From assembly GCA_023333565.1 (NCBI GenBank), contig JAJKFH010002784.1, forward strand, positions 682,001-746,000: DNA of 64,000 nt, in the 5' to 3' direction. Source of the stretch: Puffinus mauretanicus (taxonomy: Eukaryota; Chordata; Aves; Procellariiformes; Procellariidae). A model generated the notes under the pieces. It had not been told where the DNA came from. It saw only the letters and a list, made by a program, of their open reading frames with translations, and ran no database searches. This document shows, one piece after another, positions 36,289-49,400 of the stretch; positions within the stretch are counted from its first letter, which is position 1; every line of letters starts with the position of its first letter. The position numbers were made by a program, and so were the translations under genes.

Positions 36289-39200
36289 TATGTGACTTAT
36301 GTAAAGAGGACCAGGCACTTAGGGTCCGCCATTTCTCAGATGGAGAAATACTGCTATGGCTCTAAAATGATGATAATGTTTAACATTGTTTCAAAGTCAC
36401 AGTTCTTTTTTTTTTTCTTGTGTTTGTCTTTGTTCAACATAACAGATGAAAAAGGTTTCTAAGAAAAAGAAAAAAAAGGATTGGTTTTCATCTATCATTT
36501 TAAGTATTAGGTCAAGAATTGAAGAATTATGTAAATCTAAATCATTGCATGACAGCTAGTGGAGAAAGTAGCAATTGAATATAATTTTTATGTATGGGGT
36601 ATGTTATGGTTGCTGGTTTGGGATTTTTGTCGAGATTGAAATGGTAAACACTAATGGCTGCTAATTGATCCTTTATGTGGCTTTGTAGCTTCTCAGACCC
36701 AAATAAATCTTGAGGAGGGTTTTCTAGGAGGTACTAATGTGGCCACAGGAGAGCCTGTATGTCCCTTCAGCAGTTTAGGAAAGATTTTTACACATTTATT
36801 TCTGCCAGTGATAAAACACTTATATCAGTCTGAGTTTGGTTGGGTTTGTTTGTCTGTTTGTTTTTCTGAAGAAGTGGTGATTTGGGTTAAAAACAGAAAT
36901 TAAGGGTTGAAGTGTCATCCTACAGTCTGATGCATTGAGTGGATTACTGTTGGAATCCCGTAGGGACCTCAGAGATGCAGTAAAGGGCGTGTGTGCTTCT
37001 TCAGCAGCTCGCCGGGGGTGCGTAGCTTAGCGCGCTGAGGCTGTGCCTGTGCGTTGGGTGTTGCAGTGGTGGGATTAGCCAAGACCAGCAGAACCTCGTG
37101 GTAGCCTGGATCCTAGGGCTGCTCGCAGTTTTCAGAGTCGAGTGTGTGGCACAGAAACCAAACTCCCTGTGAAGGTTTTGTTAACGATATAACTGTATGG
37201 TTTGAATTTGTTCAATATGAAAACAAATAATGTGGAGCTTCCTCCATTATTTGTTTTGTGTATTTTATGCTGTGTCAAGGCTCTCAGCGCTCCATGAAGA
37301 CTGGAGGGGGTGGACAGTGCCGCCTCGAGCCGGAGAGCCCAGCTAAAGCGGGTGGCTGACACGGACCTCTGACGACCCCCCGGCATGGGGCACCGCTCGG
37401 CAGCAGTTCTCCTCTCCCACACTCTGCTGGCACGCTTTCCTTCTCTCTCCTCCTCCAGTTGCTACGTTTCTCCTCGTACATGAGAACATGAGCACTTGTT
37501 GGACTGATCAGTCAGTCTATCTTTGTCTGCTGGTTGGAAGCCAAACCAGCTGGGAGATGTGTTTGTTTTCTTAACTGGTGATCCATTCGGAAAGTAGGCT
37601 TGCAGAGTCTTTTTGTCCTTGAGCAGGACAAGCAACAGCTCTGCATCTCAGTTTTCAGCAGGCCAAAAATGTATTCTTCAGACCTGTATCCAGGCTGGTG
37701 GGCTTGTACGTTAGTTGATGTGATCTAGAGGAGAGAAATTAAGGAAATAGGTCAAATACTTGAAAAGTAAATGAGCAATCTGTTCTCAGACTGGTGCAAA
37801 AAGTAGCAGGTTTCTAACAGGGAGATTCAGTATAGACTCTAGAAATACATTCCAATGGTGAGATTATCTAAATACTGGAATAAGTTTGTGAGGAGACTGT
37901 GGGATCCTCATTACCAAAGGCTTCAAAACCAAAGGTAGGAATGATGGAATTGTACCTTATTCACCGGGGAGGGGGATGGAATCGGTGGCCACCAGCCCTG
38001 TTTTTCTGGAAGTGTTTATGTTTTCTGTTGACACAGCTGCACTGCAGCGCGTTAGAGAGGCTTCTGTGTCAGGATTGGAGATGTCCCAGCTAGAAAGGTG
38101 AGAGACACAGTTTTTGGATTTTTGCAACATGGCCATTCACTGGGTTTTTCCTCTGTTAGAGACCACTTAACAGTATTTGTCTGTGGGTACACCGAAATCA
38201 TCAGTGTAGTGAGATTAACCAGTCATCCAGTTGCTGTCAGTCTCAAGAAGTTACTGTTACAGCAGTTCAGCTAGTTCATGTCTTTGAGCTTTTTACGGGA
38301 AATCTGAAATCTGGAATTAATTAATTTTATTAATTTAAAACAAGCAAAGATTCTGGAGGATCATGATATGACGCAGAGTTAAAGCCTAAACTTTACAGAA
38401 TAACAGTATATGAACTCATGAATATTACATAGTGTCAGGCTTATGTTTTATTTGGTGTGTTTATTTTTCTTTGTAGTGAAGATAGTGCTTTTCATCCATG
38501 TGACCTATAGAGAAAGCGTGTCATGGAGCTGTACTAAATTCTGTTGCTGGTGGAGGTCTATTAGGGTAATAAAAGCCTTACACCTTTATATTGGTTGTGG
38601 CCAATGAATTAATGAGAACTGGCAATATGTCTACACTCAGGCCAGTAGATCCTGTTTTCAGTTTGCTACTTCTGTTTCCAGTATTTACTAATGTATGGCA
38701 AATCATACTTGCAAGCAGATTGTATAACGCCAAAAAGTCAGTAGAGCAAATGAGTTGTTTGCATTGGAGTTCATAATGAGCAGTAAAGTTAGGCTAAAAT
38801 TACTTTTCCTGACAGCTTTCTAAGCATGCTATGATTTATTTTTAAATCAATGAGATTAACATTTATCCCTCTTGTTCTCCCTTTCCTTGACATTTTGTAT
38901 GCATGTTGCAAGTATTTGGGGGAAGGGGAGTGGGAACCATCTTATAATTATTAAGAACATGGCAGCTAAAAATCAACAGCTTAGTAAAAAGCCCAAACCA
39001 GTTATTTAAATACATATTTTAATTTGTTAGATACATTCTTTTATTTTTGAGAACTTAAAAATGGTAGGTAAAATGAAGGTATTAAGGAATGATCTATGAA
39101 AAAATTTACTAGAATAACCTAAAAATGAACAGTTCAAGAAATAAAGTTGCTGATAAAGTTTCAGATAGTGATGTGATTTAGAGAACAATCATTAACTGGG

Positions 39201-41000
39201 AAAATTAACTGTGTTTCCATAACAAGTTGTATCCTTTCCTGGTTCTGAAATAATATTTTTTCATTTAGATATATTTATAAGTTCAATTCAGCGTGCAGTT
39301 AAAGGTTGGAAAACATATTAGGATTTGAGGAACTGGATTTGTTTGTTTATTCTTACTGTCCTCTTTCAGTCTGTGAATATAAATTAGGTTTGAGGCTGTT
39401 AGCCATTCCAAAATCTCATAAGATAGGATGCTCAGTAGTAGTAAATTTTGTTAGAAACAGAGAACATATACCTTCATAAATATTAAATTTACAATACAGC
39501 ACCTGCTTGGATGAAATCAATTTTTCTTCCGTGTATCTGCTGTATTTAAGATGGTTCTACTTAAACTATTAATTAGTAACTTTCAAAGAACATACGTAGA
39601 AAATAATTAAAATTCTGGCTGAAATCTGTTTCAATTTCAGATGGAATAAGAGTCAACTTGACACTAACCATGATTAAAAAATGCATAGTAATCACTTGGC
39701 AAATAAGTGATGGCTCTTTTATCATTTGCTAACATCATTACAGAAAAGGAAAATGAAAAAGGAAAAATGGGGACTTTAAATAGTTAGCATAAAATAGTAC
39801 CAAATTTTGTGTAAAGTCCAGTGTAAAGCAACCATGCTCCAGAATACTGAAATAAAAACAAAAGTAGCAGTGGTTACTTGTGTAAATCACTGTGTGAATT
39901 AAAAGTTTGCTGATTTTAATCAGCATTATAATTAGTGATTTAAAGCCCTGATTTAAACTGATCCACCCTGACTTTCCTATCTCTGATTCCTCGAGAAACA
40001 AATGTAAAATAGGATTGTTTTGATACAGTATGAAAAGTTCAAGTTTGTACCTGCCTGTGCAATGTTAATAACATTATGTCCAGCCATACCGAAGTTTGAT
40101 CGTTCAGACGGTTTTACCAAAATGTAATTTTCTGGGAGTCCAATAGAGCCATGTTTCACAAAAGCTATTCCCACAAGAGCTAAATGCCAAGGTAATCAAT
40201 CATACAGTGTACTCTATCCTGTTGTTATGGATATAATACATTATTTATGCAGTATAAAGATTTTTCAAATGTTGTTGAAATGAACAGGCAAGTGAATGAA
40301 CTGTAAGATATAGTATGTCCTTAGCTGAAAATTGCAATTTCCCGGGTTAAAATTTGTAAAGATGCCTTCAATGCTTACAGCATGTTTGAGACTGATTTGC
40401 TGCAAGTATGGACTTTCGAGGAGTAGCAAGAAGTCAGTTAGAAATCTATAATATGCTAATTACATATATACAGATGAGTGCCACATCTTCTACTCTTAGT
40501 ATTTGTATACCACTTGTATTTCAATTACTAAAACCAAAAGTTTTTACTCAGTCACCGGAAATAGCGTAAAACATTTTTGCAGCAGTACAAAACCCAAAGA
40601 CAGGTAGTCCTACAGAGGTAGTGCAGTGTGGGTTCCTCAATGAGCCATTGCATATGATCATCACTGATACATTTAATGAATATAATTAGGCACAGGCTTA
40701 GGCTTTTGATGGAAAGTTGTTTCAATTTTCCCTTCACTGCATTGTTTCAAACATTTTGTTCTTGTGCTGAGAATGAGATGATAGTCGTCTTCACCAGATT
40801 CATTTAATAAACTGCGATATTTGTACGAGAAGCCCTAAAAGCCCCTGATAGAAAACAGTAGTAGTGGAAAAAAAATTGCTTCCATAAATGGCCACATACT
40901 GAAATGAGGGCGACCTTCTTCCCTTCTCCCTGTCAGATCTGGCAGTTCTTTCTAGTTGGCTAGCAGGAAAATCTGCAGTCGTACCTGCAGAGTAGTTTTC
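36289..41000. other. Intronic sequence with a small CpG-rich pocket, no gene identified
   Basis: Mostly AT-rich. A locally GC- and CpG-rich stretch lies at about 37000-37450. No splice-bounded exon or repeat was recognised. Confidence 0.55.
37310..37450. other. CpG-rich pocket in the intron
   Basis: About a dozen CpG dinucleotides occur in 140 bp, against a background where CpG is rare. A smaller cluster lies at 37010-37060. Two minus-strand open frames overlap it, but neither has a recognisable domain. It may be an intragenic regulatory element or simply an old GC-rich remnant. Confidence 0.35.
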
Positions 41001-42530
41001 AAACTCTGATCTTGTTACACTCCCTGGCTGAAGAGACCTGCAGCTCAGGGACTTTCAGGGGCAAAGGCACAGCACTGCTGTACTTACTATCCCTTGATAG
41101 ATTTTTATTGCTGTTACCTACCTACCTACTTTTTGAGCCCATGTAAACTCTTAACACCTTCTGTATTCTTTGGCAAAACATTCATGGCTTTGCCACTAGA
41201 AGTGCCTTCAGGTGTTTAGCCACATGTTCCCTAGTTCTGTTTGCTGTTGTTGATTTAATTCCTCTATACCTGCTGCTAGCTCTTCTCCCTCTTTACTGTT
41301 TTTCTACCTTCTTCTCAATCAGCTCCAGTGCTGTTCTCCTGCCTTCTTACTCTTCCCCTTTCCTTCGCTTTCCCATTTTTTAAATAGCTTCAGTCAGCTC
41401 TTCTCTCCATCATGGTTCCCTTTGGTATCACTCTGTCACCTCCATAGATCCATAGATCTTGTCTTGATAGTCTTCCTCTCTTTGGTCCTCTCACCGTTGA
41501 CTTACGGTTCTTCCTCGTTCATCTTTGATTCCCACTTCCACACTGGCCTTTCGTACTTTTCAAGCTGCCGTATTTCTTCATGCCCTTCTATTTATTTGCA
41601 CATGCAGACATGTTTCAGGTCTACTCAATAAACATCATCCATCCTGTTCTTCAGCAACTGCTCTCTGATTGCCCTCTTACACAGCTCCTCTTCTCTGAGA
41701 GCCCTGACATTAATCAGCCTTCCTTTCACTTGTTGGTTGTTCACTTGGCCTTTCCATATCTGCTCCAATTTTTAGGGGGTTTGCAGACGTGACCACCCTC
41801 TGTTGTGGTGTCTGTCTTCTCTAGTAGTTCCTCCTTCATAATTCCAGGAATCTCACAGTCTTCAGTCTGCTTCTATGACAATGTTTTGTACAGCTTTGCC
41901 TTTTGCTTTTTTCCTCTTCCTATCTGTGGAGAAATCCTGTCCATGAATACAAATTCGTGTCTGTACTAATGAGTCGTATCTCAGTCTCTCTACTCCAGCT
42001 CTACCTTTCTGTCCAAATTAAAATCTTAGCTGACTTTTCATGGATCAGGCAATTCTCAAGAAAAAAGTTCAACCTTCTTTGCTATCTTCTTTCACGGTCA
42101 CTGTGAGTATCACCACTATCTCTCACTTGAGCCTATGCCTTAGCATTGCCATGGTCACTTTCTGGTGCTTACCTAAATCCTTCTTAATCCTCCTTTTGTC
42201 CCTTCATTTTCCACAAATGACAAATTACATATTACATGCTCTGTCTTTCCTGAAGAGGACCCTACTGTAGCTTCTCCCTGTACTAACATTCCCCAGCGCT
42301 ATTGCACACATAATATTACATTTTATCTTAATTCCTGGAGGAACACTAACTCTCAGCAATTATTCTTAATTTGGGTTTTTTTTGCTTTGAAGTTGCTTTA
42401 TGTTATTTTAGACGTGAAAAATTGTGTTTCTTTCAATTAGTTGGTCTAAAAAATCTTGCCTCATATAAATCTTTCTTGTTCTTCCTACCTGATGTTTCTA
42501 ATACATGCCTTTCCTATTAGTTCACGTAGA
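41000..42530. other. Pyrimidine-rich intronic stretch, possibly the body of an ancient LINE
   Basis: The + strand is unusually rich in C and T, with many short open frames. It leads directly into the fossil LINE remnant that follows, so it may be the decayed upstream part of that element. No specific motif proves this. Confidence 0.35.
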
Positions 42531-43115
42531 TAAAATTGTTATCAAGGGATATTATGATTTTCTGTCTTGACTTCTGCAGTGTCTTCTCCACCCTCCTTTA
42601 TGAATGCCATTTTGCTCCATTAGTATCTGTTCAAAATGCTGCTGCAAAGTTACTTCTCTTCATGTGTCTCCACAGGCCCTTAACTTTCAGCACTCTTCAT
42701 GGCCTCTCATCTATCAGTTACTATCAAGAGCTTAGTTCTCACTGAATATTGCCCGCTTGCTTATTTTTCAGCCACCACCTTGATATTTTTTTGGCCTCAG
42801 CTTTTCCTCACACTTAGCAAAAACTGCTGGTGGATGGCTGCCAGTCTACCTCAGACGCTTTTTTGATCTCTTCATCCAGGATCCCCTTTGCAGCAGTGCC
42901 TGTGGAAGTAGGAGAAGGCAGGTCTTCTTCTGTGTCATGCCCATTGCTCATAATCTTCCCCAGGCAGCTTGCTTCCTTGTCCTTCATCAGGCTATATTCG
43001 GCTGTTCTCTCGTGTCTTCTACCTAACCCTTAGGCTCTTTGGGCCAGGAGTTGCCTTTTGCAAAATTTTGTAAAAAGGGATTCATGGCTTGGGAAGGTGG
43101 ATTTGACAACAACAA
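42531..43115 (+). mobile_element. Fossil LINE (L2/L3-like) reverse-transcriptase C-terminal remnant
   Basis: A + strand frame reads DFCSVFSTLLY, then LVSVQNAAAKLLLF, then LHGLSSIS. This follows the order of the conserved C-terminal RT segment in L2/L3-type CR1-clade LINEs (DYCNSLLY, LQLVQNAAARLL, LHWLPI). About 330 bp on, TTAGGCTCTTTGGGCCAGGAG (about 43030-43050) resembles the 3' region of such elements (GCTCTTTGGGGCAGGGA). It is ancient and heavily decayed. The family assignment is from memory of consensus features. Confidence 0.5.
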
Positions 43116-46100
43116 AAAATTAATAATAAATGACTCTGCAAGCGTGCATCGTCGGTCAGGCGCTTTCTGATTTACTGGTTACTTGTTTGCATATTTGAAC
43201 AAATGTGTATCTATTGCTGCTGATAAATAGATCCTGAATGAAGGCAGACAAGGTTTTATTCTCACAGCAAGCAGTTGAGTCTGCTGTGAGCAGCAGTGCT
43301 ACTTCTGGGTTTCTTTTCCTCACTTCTGTATGCAGAAGCACCAGTAGTGGTTAAAATAACTTCCGCTGCAAGGAATTAATTCGATTCATATTTTTCTCCC
43401 TGTAAATGTTCTATTTTTCATATGTATTTTGTACAAGCTTTTAGAGTACGTGACTTAACCAGTACAGTGAAAACATGAAAGTCCTGTGATGGGACAAGTG
43501 CTTAATGCCAATGTTGCTGTTTCTCGTGTACTGCAAACAAATCAGTTGTTTCAAGAAAAAGAGCAGAGCTAACCAGTTTACAGAATTACATGACTTAGGA
43601 GATTTCCATTCTGATTATTTCATGTCAGTGCTGCTGTTGATCTGTTCATTCTTGAAAAATACACGTCACGAGGCAAAGGGTGGTCTTTGCTCCCAGTCTC
43701 CGCTGTGAGTAGTGGTGGTGGTGGGACACCTCTGCTGTGTCGCAGCAGAGGATGCAGTTTCTTCAGGCTCATTCAAAAGTGCCAGAAAGCGATACAGAGA
43801 AAATTCCCTGTTGAGGCACTGCCTCTGTGGACATCTGCCTCTGCTGAGGTTCCCTGGAGAAGACTGATGTGTTGAAATGTTTGAACACGGAGACTACTTT
43901 GGAGAATTGCTTTCTGCATTTGAGCTGACAGCCATGACTGCTGTGAACCTAAAAGTGGAGAGAAAGGGAGTGTAAAGAGACAGTCCAAGGATATAAGTTT
44001 AAAAACAGTGTTCTGCATTGTGGTTTTCTGGGTTTTTTGAGAGGACCTTAGACTTTTGGACATGTCTGTTGGCATGTTTAGTTCTCCCAGACCTTTTTAC
44101 TAATTTTTTTTTGTAAGGCACAGCAAATAAACCCCAATTTTTTTTCCTATACTACTTGCTCACTTGCAAGCAAAATGATACCTAACAACCTATCATTAGA
44201 AAGATTTCAAAATAAGAATTGTTTAGACTTTTTTGGTTTGAAGCCTTTGCATTATTAAATGCTTTAAATCAATTTTGTTTCAGACAGAGATTTAGTGTGC
44301 GTGGTAGCATCTCTGTCTAGCTGCTGGCATGGCAGGCACGGGAACCTTTATACTTTTCCAGACGTGAAGCTAGTACTCTGTTAACTCAAATGCCTGAGAC
44401 TTTGTTTATGGTACTGAAGATCCTAGGATCTTTTATGGCAAATAAAATAACTGTGTGCTCATGCCCATGTTTCATTACACTGGAACTATTAGCTTGCACT
44501 CCTGTGAAATCTGTGTACAAGCAATCTCTAAAATCAAGAATATATGCAGTAGGTTAAACTCTTCTGTTTGTCAAACTTTATATATATTCCAGTGTATATT
44601 TTGCTTCCGGTGCTACCCATCTTTTAAGTTGTATTTTCATGTCTGTAACATGAATTATATTTAAGTTAACAGTATAGTAGTTTTATCTTGACCTTTCCCA
44701 CCAAAATTATATTAGTCTGCCCTTTTGTTAAAATCACATTGATAATTGTGGCTAGTAACAACTTGAAAAATCTTGTCTTTACAAAAAATATTCCACATGC
44801 ATCTTATAAGAGCAAATAAAAAAATGAAAAGCATAAGGTCTAGTTGTGAGATGTACCCATTATAATTTAAATGCAGATAAGAGCAAATAGATTAAAAAAA
44901 CAGTCTTTGAATAGATTTAGAAGTTCTCAGCATTTCATTTTGAGGTAGATGATTTTGTAATTGTAAACTTACCAAATTATATTATCTTTCTCTATATGCA
45001 TCATTATGTTGCTATTAATTCTGGTATGGACTATAAGAACTTTTTAGAGATCAAGTCTACAGATAAAACATATACTTACTACTATGAAAACAACAGAAGC
45101 TTTACTAATATAAAAAAAACAGAAGTGAATGTGTGGAAATTTCTATGATTTTTGTGTTTTCAATCATTCTGAGCTGTGCTTGTGGCAGGAGCCATTTCCA
45201 GCACAAATTGCTTTGCTATAGTTACACAGCAAAGATTTGAATGTCAGTGTGTATGCATCAGTGTGTGCTAGTTTGGAACGCAGGCTTACCCATTCACTGA
45301 CCATAAAATGTGGGGCATTTAGGAATGCCAAAAGAAAGAAAATTAAGTATTTTCATGTACATTATTTGAGACCACTGGTAAAAGCAAGAATCTGTGGGCT
45401 AAACTAGGCTAATTGTATTATTTAAGATGGCAAATTGCTTAAAAAGAAATAAAGAATGACTGGATGAAATTGAACCTTTGTGTGACTGCTAGTGATTGGG
45501 AAGGGTGAACGCTTTGAAGATGAAGCTAAGAGTTATCTGTCTCTTCTACTGAAAACCAAGAACGATATTCTATAAAGTGGTGTGAAAACCAGGAGCTACG
45601 GCTAGCTCCTCCCAGAGCCTGAATATCAGTTAGATCATCTCAGTGCAAAGACTATGTCTGTCTGACTAACCTGCAACCTTGATTTCTCCAGTTCTTGGTT
45701 ATCAGCCTGTCTGGTGAGACCTATGGAACTTGGCTAGTCCTTCTGAAATAGTTGATCCTGTTCGTGTCCACATCACCTCCTTTCTGTGGTGTTCTTTGAA
45801 CGCATCTGTGTGCTTCAGACCAAGAGAACAGAAAGTCCTGCAACAACAATCTGTTCTCTGCTCTTCCCACGCTTTTGTATATCACTTCCTACTTACCCAT
45901 AAGAAGAAACAAGCCTAGGAGGAGTAGCAAAACCAATTGTGGAATGGATGCATATGTCACCTATTAGAATTAATGTTCAATGTTGATGCAGATGACAAAG
46001 GGTAGACAGCAACAGGAAGAACGCTCACATGACTTGGTCACAGTTCATGAAGGTTAACCTTAAACACCACGGCACACATCTTAGAAATGTGGTCGAAAGG

Positions 46101-46199
46101 TGGCCTTTCCCCTCTTAGCTTGCAAGATCCTTTTCTCGGTGGAAGTGATGCTTTCTGTGTTTGGATTTGAAGGCTATTGATGAGCGTTAGATGGTAGGG
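43116..46199. other. Intronic sequence with no identified gene
   Basis: Nothing was recognised except a perfect 9-bp stem with a 5-base loop at 43729-43751 (CCTCTGCTG/CAGCAGAGG). Confidence 0.55.
43729..43751. other. Perfect 9-bp stem-loop
   Basis: CCTCTGCTG, loop TGTCG, CAGCAGAGG. It is too short for a microRNA precursor and has no flanking context suggesting a function. Confidence 0.5.
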
Positions 46200-46425
46200 A
46201 GTGTAGTTGTCCAATTTTGGCATGGTTTAGGCATCTCTTTGTATGTCAGATCAGCCCTTGGTTTGCTCCACTGTCTCCCAGTCAGTTTTCAGTATCGTCT
46301 AAGGCTTTGGTCTTGATCTTCAAAGCAACTGTTCGATCAAACACCCCAGCTACATCAAAGGCTGTATTTCTATTTGTGAACTGCCAGAATAGCTGTATTC
46401 CTTTGGGGCAATGTAGATGATGAAA
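46200..46425 (+). mobile_element. Fossil LINE reverse-transcriptase C-terminal fragment
   Basis: One frame reads LHCLPVSFQYRL and the next reads KALVLIFKA and then HPSYIKG. Together these fit the L2/L3-type RT tail pattern LHWLPVxxRIxFKxLxLxxKALxxxAPSYI with one frameshift. This is a small, old remnant. It could be a separate insertion or part of the same ancient event as the one at 42.5 kb. Confidence 0.42.
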
Positions 46426-49400
46426 TATCAGAGCAACCATGCATCAGCTGGGGACACAGTGTTGTGGGTTGGGGGTACAGGCTATGAAAAAATAAAACCT
46501 GGGAGGCAATCAGGTGAATTCAAACTAAAATGTTTTACAGGAAATGCTACAAAGCCTCTCTGTTTGTGAATGTTTCCATCATAAATATAATGCAGAAACA
46601 ACTCCCATTTTTATCTGAAAAATAATTGTCGAAAAGAAGAAAATTAGTAACATTTGGAATGTGGTCAGATCACAAAAGGGATTATGTTTTTAAATATCCT
46701 TTTATATGAGCCGTAGTATGGTAAATTTTTAAAAGTTGTACCATAACTTCCTAGCAGTATTTAAAGCTTACCTTTTCTTAGCATTAAAATCACAAACACC
46801 AGTTACCGGGAGAGGCTATATTATTAGCAAAAGCTAAAGGGAACTGAATATTGTGTAAGTATGACTATTGATGGACTCAAATCAAGTCTGATCAACTTCT
46901 AAACAAACCTTAAAGGTTTTGTTTTTAGCTGATCAGAAATACTCCCCCACTGTGCTTTATAAAGTACTATGGACAGAATTGATAGGGCCAAAACAATTCT
47001 CCCCCTTCAGCCTGGTTGCTAGGAACTGATAAATTGCTTAAAGGGTTGAATATAAAAATTGCAACTCCAGACAATTTAATTTGATTAAAAAAAACCCTAT
47101 TAAATTAGATATAAATTAAATGCCGTAATAAATATATATTCTATAAATTAAATCTTGGAAAATACAACATTTTTTTATGTATGTGCAGGTTTTCATGGTA
47201 TCATGGTATGGTTTTCGGTTCTCCCTTTTTATCTCATGGTAATAGATAATTTTCACCTGAGTGCCTAACACCTGGTAGAAATGAGACATCATTCTACTCT
47301 TCTGAACATTTGAGTCCTTTAAGTGTGTGTTTTCTTAAAAAGGTACATCAATTTCTTCATTTTAAGCTTCTCTTTAGCCTAACATGTTTACCTGAGCTCC
47401 ACCAGCCATTCAGCCTTCTTTACGAAGAGAGGAAGTTGTCATTACGTCTTTTAACAGAGACAACTAGAAGTTGAATTGGACATATTCTGTCGAGAAGCGG
47501 GACAAAAGCTCTAGAGGAACCTGCCCTGTTTGCCTCATCTGATGTGTGTTTCCAAAATGACTACAGTACAGTAGAGAATGATCGTTGTTGACTTGGTACA
47601 GTGTGGAGCGTTGAAGGCAATGAGGTTTCCAAAACCTCCAGCACAGAAATTTTGCTGAATTTTTTCAAAATGTTGAGTTTGCATAAGAATAATCTCCTTA
47701 TGCCTCAGAGGGAGACTATGTGATTGCAGAAATGTTTTCATCTCATTGCCATGTTCAAACTGAAAGTCTTTGTGCAAAGTTTCTGTGGAACTAGATTGCA
47801 AAATACATGGGCCAACTTGTCTGATATAAAAAAAGAGAGAGGTTGTAACCCCTGAGCAGAATGAAAATAGCAAGGTGAGTGCCACTGAATTCTGTTCTCC
47901 TGACCGGCCTGAGTAATGTGAAGTTAAGTCACAAGATTTCTTTTTCCTGACTGGCTGATATAAATTTGAAGCAAAAGGGGAGAAATAATGAGTTTCTGTT
48001 GTTCAGCTGTGGATGATAAATGTTCATGTCCAAGTCCTTAACAATTTCAGGGACTTAAGAATATTTTAATGAATATGTAACAGGTGATACTCATAAGAAA
48101 TATGACCTCATGATTCCTGATGAATTAAAGAAGCATCTTTGCCAATTATTTCTTTTGTTAGTAAGCATTACCTTCCACACATCTCTGCAGATTTTCTGCT
48201 GGAAAAAATGAATATGAATGTGTAACAAAAGCAAAGGTTTGATCTCTGTATGTGTAATTGTCTTATATGTGCATACATAAATGACAAAACTTAGGAAACA
48301 ACGCAATCTCAATATTTTACTGAGATAACTAAGAATACAAATGAACAGCCCAAGTTTTAAAAGATGACTGCCAATAACTGTTAGTATTACAGAACTCTGT
48401 TGCATAGTGTCACACATACTTTGTTCCATACAACAGCTTTGTACGCTCTTTTTTAATTTTTTTTTTTTTAAATACATAATTGATATGCATCAGTTGTATT
48501 GAAAGAATAGATGCAATAGGAGGGACAAGTAAAAAGCAAATACTTTATGCTTAAAAGAAATTGAAATAAACTATAATTTAATGCGGAATGCTTTTCAAAT
48601 ATGGAAATTCGTTAACAAAAAGGTGATCTTCAAAATAATTTTCTGTTGAGTTAGTAGTACTCTGTAATATTGTACTAAAAGATGAGCTAGGAGATATTTT
48701 TTGTAAGCAAAAAAATACTTCAAAAAAAAACCCCAAACAACTTTGTTGTGATGTAGCACCTGAAGTTCCTGGTAATCAACATGCTTTTCAGTCAGTGGTT
48801 ATGTTACCTTAGGTAATTTACAGTGCTGCTGAGTCTGGTGATGCTTTTAGTGATTTTATATGCCTAGCTATACAATTACCTTTACTAGTATTTCAAAATA
48901 GTCAAGAACAAAATGTGTGTTTAGTATGTTTTTCTTCTGCCTTCTGATTGCAAATCTGGCTTTTATCCCTTTCTTCTGCTTGCTTTCAGTGCACTGCAGA
49001 AGTGTCACTGGGCAAGCAATAAGGGACTCTTGCAGTGGTGACTAATCTTACCCATCACCAGCTCATTTCCTTTCACTCCCTCTATATGCAGATATAAAAG
49101 GGACCTTTGGTATGGTTTTTGTTTGGTTTTGTTTGTTTGTTTGTTTTAATTTATTTTTATTGTGGTGAGGTATGTGCACATAAGGACAGTGTTCTTTTGA
49201 AACCTGGAGATAGATGGAAAAATCAAATGAACTTGAAATATTTAGTGATGTGAAGTTATTCGTAGAATGAAGGATCATTTAAATGAATCCCGTTTTGGAA
49301 ACTCAGCTGTGTGCATGTTGATTAGATATATAAACAAAAGGTAGTGATGTCTTTAATTATAGTTTCTTTGCATTTGGTTTTGCTTTTCAACATAAATATG

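Noticed and set aside
35630..36295. A 221-codon plus-strand frame over the 35-kb CR1.
   Set aside because: It is the antisense shadow of CR1 ORF2. The same applies to the long minus-strand frames at 58176-60469.
37132..37481. Minus-strand frames of 96 and 65 codons over the CpG pocket, considered as a cryptic gene.
   Set aside because: No domain, and the Arg-rich content follows from GC-rich sequence. Kept only as a composition feature.
47535..48477. Two minus-strand open frames of 116 and 128 codons.
   Set aside because: The peptides look random (homopolymer-derived Lys/Phe runs) and resemble no known family.
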